A DNA stretch of 40,220 bases. Origin: Micavibrio_B sp044238965 (GTDB lineage Bacteria > Pseudomonadota > Alphaproteobacteria > Micavibrionales > Micavibrionaceae). The notes under the pieces were generated by a model. It saw nothing but the letters and a program-made list of their open reading frames with translations, was not told where the DNA came from and did no database searches. The stretch spans positions 1 through 40,220 of the forward strand of contig JBIICJ010000006.1 of assembly GCA_044238965.1 (NCBI GenBank), written 5' to 3'. Positions 1 through 9,146 of this stretch are shown piece by piece; the first letter of the stretch is position 1; every line of letters begins with the position of its first letter. The position numbers and the translations under genes were made by a program.

Positions 1-1
1 T

Positions 2-415
2 GGCAAACCAGCAGGTATTTTTGGCGATGGCGGTTTGTTGGGGAATAGATCATCTGAGGATGATAATGGTCGCGGTGAAAATGGCGTTCAGGTTAATTCA
101 TATTTATGGCGCGCGGCATTGGATACAATTTCCTTTATGCCGATGGCATCGGCCGACCCATTTGGCGGCACGATTATCACTGATTGGTATGCTGACCCCA
201 AAGCAAATGGGGAGCGCACAAAATTAAACGTCTTTATTTTGGGGCGTGAACTCAAAGCATCGAACCTGCGCGTCAAAGCTTTCCGTCAAACTGCCTCAGG
301 TGGCGCGTGGAAAGATGCAACTGTGTCTGCCACAACGGAACGCGCACTTGAGGATGCTATCTTAACCCGCGCGCGCCAATTGCGCGTTGCCAAAGAAGAT
401 GGATCTTTGTTCTAA
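2..415 (+). CDS. DUF3576 domain protein, 5'-truncated
   Basis: The reading frame is open from the first bases of the window, so the N-terminus lies outside it; the TTG at 35 is internal, because the upstream codons continue a GIFGDGG-type stretch. The visible part contains VNSYLWRAALDTISFMP followed by ASADPFGGTIITDWY, the conserved core of the DUF3576 family. These are small alphaproteobacterial proteins, usually with a lipoprotein signal, of unknown function. It ends 28 nt before leuS on the same strand, the usual neighbourhood for this family, so co-transcription is likely. The family call rests on the motif as remembered. Confidence 0.8.
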   Translation, partial: GKPAGIFGDGGLLGNRSSEDDNGRGENGVQVNSYLWRAALDTISFMPMASADPFGGTIITDWYADPKANGERTKLNVFILGRELKASNLRVKAFRQTASGGAWKDATVSATTERALEDAILTRARQLRVAKEDGSLF

Positions 416-443
416 AAAATTAATTTTCTGAAAGTAAATCATT

Positions 444-3023
444 ATGACTCGTTACAATGTTCGTTCCAGCGAAGATAAATGGCGCAATACATGGCGTGAG
501 CAAAATTCGTTTGCAGTTACCGAAGATAAAACCAAACCAAAATATTATGTTTTGGAAATGTTTCCTTATCCATCGGGGCGTATTCATGTCGGTCACGTAC
601 GCAATTATGCATTAGGTGATGTGGTGGCACGCTATCGTAAATCACAAGGATATAATGTCCTGCACCCGATGGGGTGGGATGCGTTTGGTTTACCTGCTGA
701 AAACGCGGCATTGGAACGTGGCGCACATCCAAAAACATGGACATTAGATAATATTGCCGCGATGCGCGTGCAGATGGATCAAATGGGTTTATCGCTTGAT
801 TGGTCGCGCGAAGTGACATCATGTTTGCCCAATTATTATAAGCACGAACAAAAAATATTTTTAGATTTTTTGAAAAAAGGTTTGGCCTATCGCAAAGAAT
901 CAATGGTCAATTGGGATCCCGTTGATAATACTGTTCTTGCCAACGAACAAGTCATTGACGGCAAAGGATGGCGCACAGGCGCGCCCGTTGAACGCCGCAA
1001 ATTAAATCAATGGTTTTTGAAAATTACCGCTTATGCCGATGAATTATTAAGCGCATTAACAACGCTCGACCGTTGGCCCGACAAAGTGCGCACCATGCAA
1101 GAAAACTGGATTGGGAAATCATCTGGTTGTCACATGGAATGGGTAATTGAAAATTCGAATGATAAAATTGCCGTTTATACAACGCGTCCTGATACATTAT
1201 TTGGTGCATCTTTTATTGCACTCGCGCCCGATCATCCGATGGCAAAACAGCTCACGGGTTCAAAAACAGGTTTTGATGAATTTTTAAAACAATGCGCGGC
1301 AGGCGGCACATCCGAGGCCGCCATCGAACAAGCGGAAAAAATTGGTTTTGATACAGGCGCGCGCGCCGTGCATCCATTTGATCCATCAATCACTGTTCCC
1401 ATTTATGTGGCGAATTTCGTATTGATGGATTACGGCACAGGCGCGGTGTTTGGTTGCCCTGCACATGACCAACGCGATTTAGATTTCGCCAATAAATATA
1501 ATTTACACGTACGCCAAGTTGTCGAACCATTATCGGGTGAAACAATCGACATTACCAAAACTGCATTCACTGACGATGGACGCATTATTAATTCGCGTTT
1601 CCTTGATGGTTTAACCATCGCCGATGCCAAAGCGCGCGCGATTGCTGAGGTTGAAAAACTAAAATGCGGTCACGGTACAACGCAATATCGCCTGCGCGAT
1701 TGGGGTGTATCACGCCAACGTTATTGGGGATGCCCCATTCCTGTGATGTACCGCGTATCGGACGGCAAAATGATTCCTGTCCCCGAAGATCAATTGCCCG
1801 TCACATTGCCAGATGATGTTGATTTTTCTGAACCAGGAAATCCATTGGCGCGTCACCCCACATGGAAATATACAACATGTCCCGAAACGGGTGAGCCCGC
1901 GATCCGCGAGACCGATACATTTGATACATTTTTTGAATCATCATGGTATTACGCACGTTATGCCGACCCGCACAATGAAACCAAAGCGTTCGATGCCGAC
2001 AAAGCTGCCTATTGGTTGCCGGTTGACCAATATATTGGCGGGGTTGAACATGCGGTGTTGCATTTGCTTTACTCGCGCTTCTTTAACCGCGTGATGGCGG
2101 AATGCGGATATTATCCCGCGGGACGCAAAGATTTATCCGAACCATTTGCAGGCCTTTATACCCAAGGCATGATCACCCATATGTCATTCAAAGACGAGAG
2201 TGGAAAATGGGTTGATGCAAAATCAGTACAAAAAGATGACAAGGGTCAATGGACATTAATTGACACGGGTGCAATCGTCACGCCGCAACGTATTGAGAAA
2301 ATGTCAAAATCAAAGCGCAACACCGTTGACCCGCAAGATATTTTGGATGCCTATGGCGCCGATGCCGCGCGTTTATTTGTATTGTCAGACTCGCCCCCTG
2401 ATCGTGATTTGGAATGGACAGAGGCGGGATTAGATGGCGGTTGGCGTTTCGTCAATCGTTTATACCGCGTCTTTGCCGAGAATATTGATACATTAAAAAC
2501 AACTGACAAAGTTGGTGCAGAATTGAATGCTCCATCCAAACAATTGCGTCAAAAAGCGCACCAAACATTGCATTTATGCGCAAAAGATATCGAAGCATTC
2601 CACATGAATAAAGCAGTGGCGCGCCTTCGTGAATTTTTCAATGCTTTTGAAATTGCGGTTGTAAATAACGACATTGATCGCGGTGTATTGCGCGAGGCAG
2701 CTGAATTTTTATTAATCGGATTCAACCCGATGATCCCGCACGTGACCGAAGAATGTTGGAATATGTTAGGCCATAAAACCATGTTGGTGGATACGCGCTT
2801 CCCATCATTGGAGGAATCGTTATTACAAAATGACACAGTGACAATGGCAGTGCAGATCAATGGTAAAACACGCGCATCAATTACTATCGCGCGTGATTTA
2901 GATGTCAAAGCCACCGAAAATATTGCACTCGAACAAGATGATGTAAAGAAATTTTTATCGGGTCAAACCATTAAAAAAGTGATCGTCATTCCGAACCGTA
3001 TCGTCAACGTGGTTGCGGGGTAA
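444..3023 (+). CDS. leuS: Leucine--tRNA ligase
   Basis: Class I aminoacyl-tRNA synthetase that charges tRNA-Leu in the cytoplasm. At 859 aa it has the usual bacterial LeuRS length. The HIGH-type motif is HVGH at residues 48-51 inside PYPSGRIHVGHVRN, and the KMSKS loop is at about residues 619-623. A CP1 editing domain lies between, with the TRPDTLFGASF and DYGTGAVFGCPAHD signatures. The C-terminal anticodon-binding region and the small terminal domain (NGKTRASI) are intact. It follows the DUF3576 gene by 28 nt. In many alphaproteobacteria leuS sits with lptE and holA, but here those genes are about 29 kb downstream and an unrelated small gene follows instead. Confidence 0.98.
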   Translation: MTRYNVRSSEDKWRNTWREQNSFAVTEDKTKPKYYVLEMFPYPSGRIHVGHVRNYALGDVVARYRKSQGYNVLHPMGWDAFGLPAENAALERGAHPKTWTLDNIAAMRVQMDQMGLSLDWSREVTSCLPNYYKHEQKIFLDFLKKGLAYRKESMVNWDPVDNTVLANEQVIDGKGWRTGAPVERRKLNQWFLKITAYADELLSALTTLDRWPDKVRTMQENWIGKSSGCHMEWVIENSNDKIAVYTTRPDTLFGASFIALAPDHPMAKQLTGSKTGFDEFLKQCAAGGTSEAAIEQAEKIGFDTGARAVHPFDPSITVPIYVANFVLMDYGTGAVFGCPAHDQRDLDFANKYNLHVRQVVEPLSGETIDITKTAFTDDGRIINSRFLDGLTIADAKARAIAEVEKLKCGHGTTQYRLRDWGVSRQRYWGCPIPVMYRVSDGKMIPVPEDQLPVTLPDDVDFSEPGNPLARHPTWKYTTCPETGEPAIRETDTFDTFFESSWYYARYADPHNETKAFDADKAAYWLPVDQYIGGVEHAVLHLLYSRFFNRVMAECGYYPAGRKDLSEPFAGLYTQGMITHMSFKDESGKWVDAKSVQKDDKGQWTLIDTGAIVTPQRIEKMSKSKRNTVDPQDILDAYGADAARLFVLSDSPPDRDLEWTEAGLDGGWRFVNRLYRVFAENIDTLKTTDKVGAELNAPSKQLRQKAHQTLHLCAKDIEAFHMNKAVARLREFFNAFEIAVVNNDIDRGVLREAAEFLLIGFNPMIPHVTEECWNMLGHKTMLVDTRFPSLEESLLQNDTVTMAVQINGKTRASITIARDLDVKATENIALEQDDVKKFLSGQTIKKVIVIPNRIVNVVAG

Positions 3024-3574
3024 TGGATTTAGAAAACGAAAACAATTATCTAGAGATAGATAAATTGCATATTGCTGGCCATCAAATAGATAGTGCTATT
3101 CATTTGTTTTTCACCACTCTCGACCATGTTTCTGTTCTTACTTTATCGGCCGCCGCCTGGCGAGTTCTAAGTGATATTTTGGCCGAGGAGTCAATAAGAC
3201 ATAAGATTATTGAGTTGTTTGAGGGTCGCTTTGATCGTACTGAGGTTCGTGACTCCCTAAATAAGCTCCCTAATTTTTGTAAGCATGCTGATAAGGAGAA
3301 TGAAAGAAATTTTCACGCAAAAGAGAAGTTTTATATTCCTTATATTGAGAATTGTTTAATGTACGCAATCCAAGACTTCTCTCGAGTAAATGAGATGTCT
3401 CAACAAATGAAAATTTTTAATCTGTGGCACATATCAAAATACAGAAATTTTTACCAAAAAAATGAATATGAACTATTTTATGTTCAAGCAATAGAGGTAT
3501 TTCCGAATTTACCAAATCTTTCAGATAAAGAGCAAAGAATTTGTGGTCAAATAGAACTGCTTAAATTATCTTAA
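3023..3574 (+). CDS. Hypothetical protein, translationally coupled to leuS
   Basis: A 183-aa protein I cannot assign to a named family. The ATG overlaps the leuS stop in a TAATG arrangement, which suggests translation by re-initiation after leuS. No signal peptide or membrane segment is visible. The N-terminal third (HIAGHQIDSAIHLFF, then VSVLTLSAAAWRVL) looks helical and resembles a widespread family of uncharacterised proteobacterial proteins that I know only vaguely. A cluster of H, C and E residues occurs at CKHADKENERNFHAKEKF. Codon use differs from leuS, with more AGA/AGG arginines and lower GC, so transfer is likely. Its stop codon overlaps that of the convergent kinase gene. Confidence 0.65.
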   Translation: MDLENENNYLEIDKLHIAGHQIDSAIHLFFTTLDHVSVLTLSAAAWRVLSDILAEESIRHKIIELFEGRFDRTEVRDSLNKLPNFCKHADKENERNFHAKEKFYIPYIENCLMYAIQDFSRVNEMSQQMKIFNLWHISKYRNFYQKNEYELFYVQAIEVFPNLPNLSDKEQRICGQIELLKLS

Positions 3575-4518
3575 CCCACACGCGGGATAACGCCCGCATC
3601 CGCCAGACGCGGTAGAATTTCATCGATATTGCCTAATTCTTCTCTGCGGCGTTGTTTGTCGTACCATGCATTTTTTAATCGCCCTGTGGCCGTTGCCAAG
3701 CGGGATAATAATAATGTTGTTTCATCAATATCTGTGCCGCGACGATCATTATACGCCGCCAAAATTTGGCCGTGACGATCAGGTGTTGTTGTATCGGCCG
3801 CGCAACAATCAGCAATTTTTACAATATCTAACAACCGATCACTCACCGCGCCCAATGTGCCAAAATCAATTAATGATAAACGGCCATCATCGGCCATCAT
3901 GATATTACCCAAATGCAAATCACCATGTTGAATCGTTGGAACTTGGCATTCGCGGTAATGACGCATGGCGGAAATAATTCCTGATGATCGTTTGGTGTCC
4001 AATTCCGAGACAAAAGCGATTTCACATTCATGCACGGTTAATTCGATATCTTGTGCTGTTTCAGCGCCAATTTGGGCGGTGGCTTGTTTGTGGAAATCGG
4101 CAATCAATGTGCCAAGATCATGATATAATTTATCCTTGGCGGTCTGATCCCATTCATGAAATTGCTGTTTTCCTAAAACGCGTCCATCCATTTTTGTCAT
4201 GCGAAAAGCGGCCATGACTTGTTCATGATCAACTTCGCCGTAATCATCAATTAATGCAGGAATCTGAATGGTGCTGAGCGCTGTGCCAGATAATAATTTT
4301 AAGGCACCGATTTCATTTTTATACATTGTATAGGCATGATCACGATCAATCGGATTATCTTTGCGGAAAAATAATTTGGTGACAGTACCATCACCATTAT
4401 CTGCAACCATACCGAAATTTCCGCGCCCATGATAAACGTGATCAAAATTGATCAATCCACAAAAGGCAAAACTAAATTGCCCTTTTTCTAAAATTCGTTT
4501 GACACCCGATGTACGCAT
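3571..4518 (-). CDS. Phosphotransferase-fold kinase (APH/choline kinase-like)
   Basis: A 315-aa protein with the eukaryotic-like kinase fold of the aminoglycoside phosphotransferase family. Visible are a glycine-rich loop (GRGNFGMV, about residues 31-38), the catalytic-loop Brenner motif HGDLHLGN around residues 198-205, and the metal-binding IDFG about a dozen residues later. The substrate cannot be read from the sequence. Candidates include a sugar, a choline-like metabolite or an amino sugar, and nothing points specifically to drug resistance. It stands alone behind a near-consensus promoter and ends tail-to-tail with the gene downstream of leuS, the two stops overlapping. Confidence 0.8.
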   Translation of the reverse strand: MRTSGVKRILEKGQFSFAFCGLINFDHVYHGRGNFGMVADNGDGTVTKLFFRKDNPIDRDHAYTMYKNEIGALKLLSGTALSTIQIPALIDDYGEVDHEQVMAAFRMTKMDGRVLGKQQFHEWDQTAKDKLYHDLGTLIADFHKQATAQIGAETAQDIELTVHECEIAFVSELDTKRSSGIISAMRHYRECQVPTIQHGDLHLGNIMMADDGRLSLIDFGTLGAVSDRLLDIVKIADCCAADTTTPDRHGQILAAYNDRRGTDIDETTLLLSRLATATGRLKNAWYDKQRRREELGNIDEILPRLADAGVIPRVG

Positions 4519-4583
4519 TTATCACTCATTTAAAAAATAAAATTTGTAAATATGATCATTCCTGTTGTGGGAAAAGATGAAAT

Positions 4584-4612
4584 ATCATACTAAAATTATA
4601 TTATTATGTCAA
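4584..4612 (-). promoter_or_regulatory. Sigma70-type promoter for the kinase gene
   Basis: On the minus strand a perfect -35 TTGACA (complement of 4607-4612) is followed after exactly 17 nt by TATGAT (complement of 4584-4589). Initiation would be near 4577, about 60 nt before the kinase ATG at 4518. The region is otherwise AT-rich and gene-free. This is a motif-based prediction. Confidence 0.6.
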
Positions 4613-4618
4613 TTAATA

Positions 4619-5467
4619 TCAGGGGGTTATATTGCGAAATTCATGCGCGGGGTATGATCCCATCAGGCGGATATCCTTGGCGAAAAAGGCCAATTCCTCT
4701 AATGCCAGACCCAGTGCGCGGTCATCAGGATGGCCCAGAACTTCGCCATAAAACCGCGCCACATTGAATGACGCATCAACATAAGATTCTAATTTCAGCA
4801 TTTGCACGCCATTGGTCGCAAACCCGCCCATGGCTTTGTATAAGGCTGCGGGAATGTTGCGCACCTCAAAATAAAAACTGGTGATCACGGCACCATCAAA
4901 CCCCGCGGGACGCACCCATTTATCGCGTGATAAAATCAAAAACCGCGTGGTGTTATCATCGGAATCTTGTACATCATCCCGCAATATTTTTAGACCATAA
5001 ATATCGGCACATAAGGGCGGGGCGATGGCGACTTTGGTATTATCATTCCATGTTGCCACTGCCTCGGCTGCCGCCGCCGTATCGGGATATGTGTGTGCCT
5101 TTAACCCCAATTCTTTGATCAATTTACGGCTTTGGGGAATGGCATGCACATGGGTGTAAACATCGGTTACCGATGAAATATCAGCTGTCGGAAGTCCTAA
5201 CAAAGCATGACGAATAGGTTGGAAATGTTCGCCAATAATAAAAAATTTCGCGCGCGCGAGCAAATGATGCACATCAGCCACCCGCCCCGCGAGTGAATTA
5301 TCAATGGGAATTAATGCGCGGTCAACCGTGCCGTCCTCTAACGCCGTGAACGCATCTTCGAACGTCATGCAAGGGTATAATTCGTGGTCTGGCAAAACCA
5401 AATGACGGGCAAGATCGGAATTTGACCCTTTAATACCATTAATCGCGATTTTTTTGACTTTTGACAT
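4619..5467 (-). CDS. pheA: Prephenate dehydratase
   Basis: Converts prephenate to phenylpyruvate in phenylalanine synthesis. At 282 aa it is a stand-alone dehydratase plus regulatory ACT domain, with no chorismate mutase domain. Family marks are FEDAFTALEDG, ALIPIDNSLAGRV, and the catalytic-region TTRF in DNTTRFLILSRD near residue 170. The C-terminal ACT domain starts around SFYFEVRNIPAALYKAMG and carries the KLESY form of the ESRP-like phenylalanine-sensing motif. It is divergent from a cytochrome c gene, a common alphaproteobacterial arrangement. The start is the ATG complementary to 5465-5467. Confidence 0.95.
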   Translation of the reverse strand: MSKVKKIAINGIKGSNSDLARHLVLPDHELYPCMTFEDAFTALEDGTVDRALIPIDNSLAGRVADVHHLLARAKFFIIGEHFQPIRHALLGLPTADISSVTDVYTHVHAIPQSRKLIKELGLKAHTYPDTAAAAEAVATWNDNTKVAIAPPLCADIYGLKILRDDVQDSDDNTTRFLILSRDKWVRPAGFDGAVITSFYFEVRNIPAALYKAMGGFATNGVQMLKLESYVDASFNVARFYGEVLGHPDDRALGLALEELAFFAKDIRLMGSYPAHEFRNITP

Positions 5468-5498
5468 GTGTGTTCGGGCTAGAAATGGTTTAAAAATT

Positions 5499-5528
5499 TG
5501 TTATAGTGCACCGAAAGCTTTACTTTCG
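5499..5528 (+). promoter_or_regulatory. Extended -10 promoter and small palindrome between pheA and cytochrome c
   Basis: The 113-nt divergent spacer holds an extended -10 element TGTTATAGT (5499-5507) pointing toward the cytochrome gene, without a good -35. Just downstream is a 6-bp inverted repeat, CGAAAG (5512-5517) and CTTTCG (5523-5528), which may be an operator or the 5' end of the leader. An AAGGA-type ribosome-binding site lies ahead of the ATG at 5581. The promoter call is tentative. Confidence 0.35.
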
Positions 5529-5580
5529 ATTTTCAAAAAACTACCACACGAAGTCTGTTATTTAAAGGATTAAGACGAAG

Positions 5581-6324
5581 ATGATGTCACCACGTGCCAA
5601 TATGGCCTTTGCCGCTTTGTTATCGGCTGGATTGATTGCAATGTTATCTGGATTTCTGGCAGGTAAGGTTGTGCGCCCCGAACGATTAGAAAAAGATGCG
5701 GTCACTATTGAAGCTGCTGAATCAAGTGCGGGTGGTGGTGCGGCCAAAATATCGATGCCAGAGCCAATTTTGGCAATGATTGCCACCGCCGATATTGAAC
5801 GCGGGAAAGCGGTTGCCAAAGCATGTGCAGCCTGTCACCAATTTGACAAAGGTGGCGCCAATGGTGTTGGCCCAGGATTATGGGGCGTTGTTGGCAATGC
5901 CAAAGATTCACATCCTGGTTACGCCTATTCAGGTGCGTTAAAAGCCAGCGGTGATCCGACATGGACATATGAATCATTAAACAAATTTTTATGGAAGCCA
6001 AAAGCATACGCCAAAGATACAAAAATGAATTTTATTGGCGTAAAAAAACCAGAAGATCGTGCGGCTTTAATCGCATATCTCCGCACCATGGATGATGCGC
6101 CAGCCGCATTGCCATCACAGGCTGAAATTGATCAAGAAGCAAAAGATTTAGCGCCGCCAGCGGCAGAAACGCCAGCTGCTACAACGCCAACTGATGGTAC
6201 AGCAGCACCTGCACCTGATGCAGCTGCAAAACCTTCAGATGCTGCTGCAACAACACCCAACACTACTGCGCCAGCGCCAGCAGCGCCTACAACTGCGGCA
6301 GCTGCGGTGGCAACCAAACCTTAA
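5581..6324 (+). CDS. Membrane-anchored class I cytochrome c
   Basis: A 247-aa electron carrier of the CycM / cytochrome c552 type. An N-terminal uncleaved hydrophobic anchor (about residues 9-30) is followed by a short linker and one cytochrome c domain. The heme-binding CAACH is at residues 82-86 and the likely axial methionine is M149 in TKMNFIGVKKPEDR. The protein should face the periplasm and move electrons between the bc1 complex and a terminal oxidase; this role is inferred from the family. Unusually, a tail of roughly 80 residues, almost only A, P, T and D, follows the heme domain. It is divergent from pheA. Confidence 0.92.
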   Translation: MMSPRANMAFAALLSAGLIAMLSGFLAGKVVRPERLEKDAVTIEAAESSAGGGAAKISMPEPILAMIATADIERGKAVAKACAACHQFDKGGANGVGPGLWGVVGNAKDSHPGYAYSGALKASGDPTWTYESLNKFLWKPKAYAKDTKMNFIGVKKPEDRAALIAYLRTMDDAPAALPSQAEIDQEAKDLAPPAAETPAATTPTDGTAAPAPDAAAKPSDAAATTPNTTAPAPAAPTTAAAAVATKP

Positions 6325-6348
6325 ACCTGATATCAAAATAAATTTATA

Positions 6349-6380
6349 AAAAACCCCTCAGTTTTTGCCGAGGGGTTTTT
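6349..6380. terminator. Bidirectional Rho-independent terminator
   Basis: A perfect 11-bp stem, AAAAACCCCTC (6349-6359) with GAGGGGTTTTT (6370-6380), closes a 10-nt loop. The A-run and T-run on either side make it work in both directions. It sits between the convergent cytochrome c and pepA genes. Confidence 0.9.
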
Positions 6381-6402
6381 ATTATTTTTTATTTCAAGGT
6401 GA

Positions 6403-7929
6403 TTAGCCAAAATTCTTGCGTACGAAATCATCCAATAAACGCACGCCATAACCTGTGCCAAACGGGAATGGGTTAGTTGATCTGGGTTTGGTTGTTGTGG
6501 CTGTGCCCGCGATGTCTAAATGCGCCCATACGCGATCTTTGTCGATAAATTCTTGCAAGAATGCCGCCGCCGTACACGCGCCGCCATAACGACCCGCGCC
6601 GATATTTTTGATATCGGCCATGGGTGTGTCCATTTCGCGGCGGAAATGATCGGCAAGTGGCATGCGCCATAATTTTTCGCCAGTGGATGATGAGGCATCA
6701 TTTAATTGCGTCCATAAATTATCATCATTCACAAACGCACCTGCATATTCAGTACCCAGTGCGCCCATAATCGCGCCCGTTAATGTTGCCAAATTGATCA
6801 CCACTTTCGGATCATAATGTTTTTGCACGTATGTCAATGCATCCGCCAAAATCAAACGACCTTCGGCATCAGTGTTTAATACCTCAACCGTTTTGCCGGA
6901 ATAAGATGTGATAATATCATCGGGACGGTATGCTTCATCCGATACTGCATTTTCAGCAAGTGGTGTGATGCCAATCACAGGATACGCACATTTGCGTTTT
7001 GCCAAATGATGCATTAATCCAAACACGGCGCCCGCGCCCGCCATGTCACCTTTCATCGTCATCATGTAATCAGCGGGTTTGATGGATAAACCGCCTGAAT
7101 CATATGTCATGCCCTTACCAACAAAGGCGATTGGTTTTTGTTTTTTGCCTGATTTACCAGCGCCTTTTGAAGTTTTCGCCCCTGCACCTGACCAAGACAT
7201 GACTACAAAACGTGGTTCAAACTCTGATGCCTGACCCACCGCGTATAATAATCCCATGCCGCATTTTTTGATCTCAGATTTCGTCAAAATTTCAACTTTC
7301 ACGCCGAGAGGGGTGAGGGTTTTTTTCATGCGATTTGCAAATGTTTCAGGATATAAAAGATTTGGCGGTTCATTCACCACATCGCGCACCATGCACATTG
7401 ATTCAGCTAATGATTTTTTGATCGTAAATTCTTTGGCTGATTTTTTATCGTCTTTTGTAATGAATGTTAAACGCGCCAATTTGGTTTTTGGTTTTGGTTT
7501 TTGTGTTTTGTATTTATCAAATTCGTAATGACCCAATAACGCGCCAAAGCCAACAGATAGTGCGGCATCATCAAGATTTATATCATCTGCATTGATAAAG
7601 ACGGCGTTTTGTGCGCCTTGGGTTTTTAATGCCCCCGCAACAATACCACCAATATTTTCAAGTGATTGGTTATTGATTTTTTTGACATCGCCCAATCCAA
7701 CAATTATTACACGCAAATAAGGCGCCTTGGCTGATAACGCCACCGTTAAAGTATGGCCTTCTTTGGCCTCATACGCTTTATGTGATGATAATTGATGCGA
7801 TAAAATACCGCCGCATGCGCCGTCAATAGTTTTGGCGGCTTGGGTTAATTTTTTGTCCTCAAACACACCGATAATAGCGGTATCATATTTTGTGCTGGGT
7901 TTTGTTGAAAAATCGATTACTGGAAACAT
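6403..7929 (-). CDS. pepA: Leucyl aminopeptidase (M17 family)
   Basis: Cytosolic dinuclear-metal aminopeptidase that releases N-terminal residues from peptides. At 508 aa it has the normal length. The metal and catalytic region KGMTYDSGGLSIKP is around residues 272-285 and the signature NTDAEGRLILADAL is around 350-363, both intact. An N-terminal macro-like domain precedes the catalytic one. A Lys/Gly/Ala-rich insertion lies shortly before the catalytic motif (GAKTSKGAGKSGKKQK). It is divergent from lptF-lptG, as in many proteobacteria, and has its own promoter. Confidence 0.97.
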   Translation of the reverse strand: MFPVIDFSTKPSTKYDTAIIGVFEDKKLTQAAKTIDGACGGILSHQLSSHKAYEAKEGHTLTVALSAKAPYLRVIIVGLGDVKKINNQSLENIGGIVAGALKTQGAQNAVFINADDINLDDAALSVGFGALLGHYEFDKYKTQKPKPKTKLARLTFITKDDKKSAKEFTIKKSLAESMCMVRDVVNEPPNLLYPETFANRMKKTLTPLGVKVEILTKSEIKKCGMGLLYAVGQASEFEPRFVVMSWSGAGAKTSKGAGKSGKKQKPIAFVGKGMTYDSGGLSIKPADYMMTMKGDMAGAGAVFGLMHHLAKRKCAYPVIGITPLAENAVSDEAYRPDDIITSYSGKTVEVLNTDAEGRLILADALTYVQKHYDPKVVINLATLTGAIMGALGTEYAGAFVNDDNLWTQLNDASSSTGEKLWRMPLADHFRREMDTPMADIKNIGAGRYGGACTAAAFLQEFIDKDRVWAHLDIAGTATTTKPRSTNPFPFGTGYGVRLLDDFVRKNFG

Positions 7930-7964
7930 GGTGATTTATCCTTTGGAAATATGTGATACGGGTC

Positions 7965-7992
7965 AGTATAAGACAGATTTACAGACTGTCAA
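7965..7992 (-). promoter_or_regulatory. Sigma70-type promoter for pepA
   Basis: On the minus strand TTGACA (complement of 7987-7992) and TATACT (complement of 7965-7970) are separated by 16 nt. The start point would lie about 30 nt before the pepA ATG at 7929. The same spacer must also hold the lptF promoter in the other direction, which I cannot place with confidence. Confidence 0.6.
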
Positions 7993-8012
7993 ATATAGGA
8001 CATTCTAGCGCC

Positions 8013-9146
8013 ATGGCCTCAATTTTGGATCGATACATTATAAAACATTTAATCATCGCGACATTGTTTGTCGGGGTGGTGTTATCGACGTTGGTCTTAC
8101 TCACCCAATCATTACGGTTTCTGGATTTAGTTATTCGGTCGGGCGCATCGGGATTTTCATTTTGGGTTCTGACATTATTGGCATTACCGCGATTTTTAGA
8201 GATCGTTATCCCGATTGGATTAATGACAGGTATTTTATTTGTTTATAACCGCTTATTGCTCGATTCCGAATTAGTTGCGATGAAAGGATTGGGGTTCTCG
8301 CCTTTGACGCTGGCACGCCCCGCCTTAGTTTTATCTCTTATTTTGGCTGCAGTTTTGTTCGTGGCCATGGCGTGGATTGTGCCATTATCAAACGAAAATA
8401 TGCAAAGCAAAAAACATATGTTGCGCAATGAAATTTCCAGTTTCTTGTTCCGCGAGGGTGTGTTTAATCAGGCGGGCAAGGGATTAATGGTTTATGTCCG
8501 TGAACGCGATAAAGACGGCAATTTACATGGGTTAATTGTACATGATGAACGTGATGCCACCAAAACACCATCAACGATTATTGCCTCCAAAGGCATTGTT
8601 GTCGCAACCGACACAGGACAACAAGTGATCGTCTATAACGGATCACGTCAAGAATATGATGATGTCAATTTTATTCTGCGTCGTTTAAATTTTGATCAAT
8701 ACATAATTGAATTACCAAGTGATGAGGGTGAACCAATTGCCATGCGGTGGCGCGAACCTGATGAACGATCATTTTTTGAATTATTTTCGCCCAATAAAAA
8801 TGATATTAATGATCGCGATAGATTAAATGAGTTTGTGCGCGAAATTCACAAACGAATTACCACCCCATTTTTAGTCATTTCATACGCATTTATTGGGCTT
8901 TATTTCTTGCTAACGGGGTCACTTGATAGGCGCGGTGCATCACGGCGTATTTTATCAGCCGTGGTTTGTATGGTAGTGGTTCAGGTGTGTTATATGGTGT
9001 CATATAATGCCACAAAAAAATTACCAATGGTCATTCCCGTGCTTTATTTTGTTGCAATAACGCCTGCGATTATTGGTTTATCGCTTTTGTGGCAACCAAA
9101 TACAAATATCAAACGCGCAACGCTTTCTGATGAGGTGTCATCATGA
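8013..9146 (+). CDS. lptF: LPS export ABC transporter permease LptF
   Basis: Inner-membrane permease of the LptB2FG complex, which extracts lipopolysaccharide from the inner membrane. I place the start at ATG 8013 (MASILDRYIIKHL), which gives 377 aa and the typical LptF N-terminus; an in-frame GTG at 7953 would add 20 atypical residues reaching into the divergent promoter. The order is N-terminal membrane segments, a periplasmic beta-jellyroll (about residues 130-250), then C-terminal membrane helices. The stop overlaps the lptG start by 4 nt (ATGA), so translation is coupled. Confidence 0.93.
   Translation: MASILDRYIIKHLIIATLFVGVVLSTLVLLTQSLRFLDLVIRSGASGFSFWVLTLLALPRFLEIVIPIGLMTGILFVYNRLLLDSELVAMKGLGFSPLTLARPALVLSLILAAVLFVAMAWIVPLSNENMQSKKHMLRNEISSFLFREGVFNQAGKGLMVYVRERDKDGNLHGLIVHDERDATKTPSTIIASKGIVVATDTGQQVIVYNGSRQEYDDVNFILRRLNFDQYIIELPSDEGEPIAMRWREPDERSFFELFSPNKNDINDRDRLNEFVREIHKRITTPFLVISYAFIGLYFLLTGSLDRRGASRRILSAVVCMVVVQVCYMVSYNATKKLPMVIPVLYFVAITPAIIGLSLLWQPNTNIKRATLSDEVSS

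Noticed and set aside
6132..6317. Ala/Val-rich frame antisense to the cytochrome c tail
   Set aside because: It is the complement of the low-complexity Ala/Pro/Thr tail, with no ribosome-binding site.
7953..8012. Upstream GTG start for lptF
   Set aside because: It adds 20 residues not typical of LptF and runs over the divergent pepA promoter.
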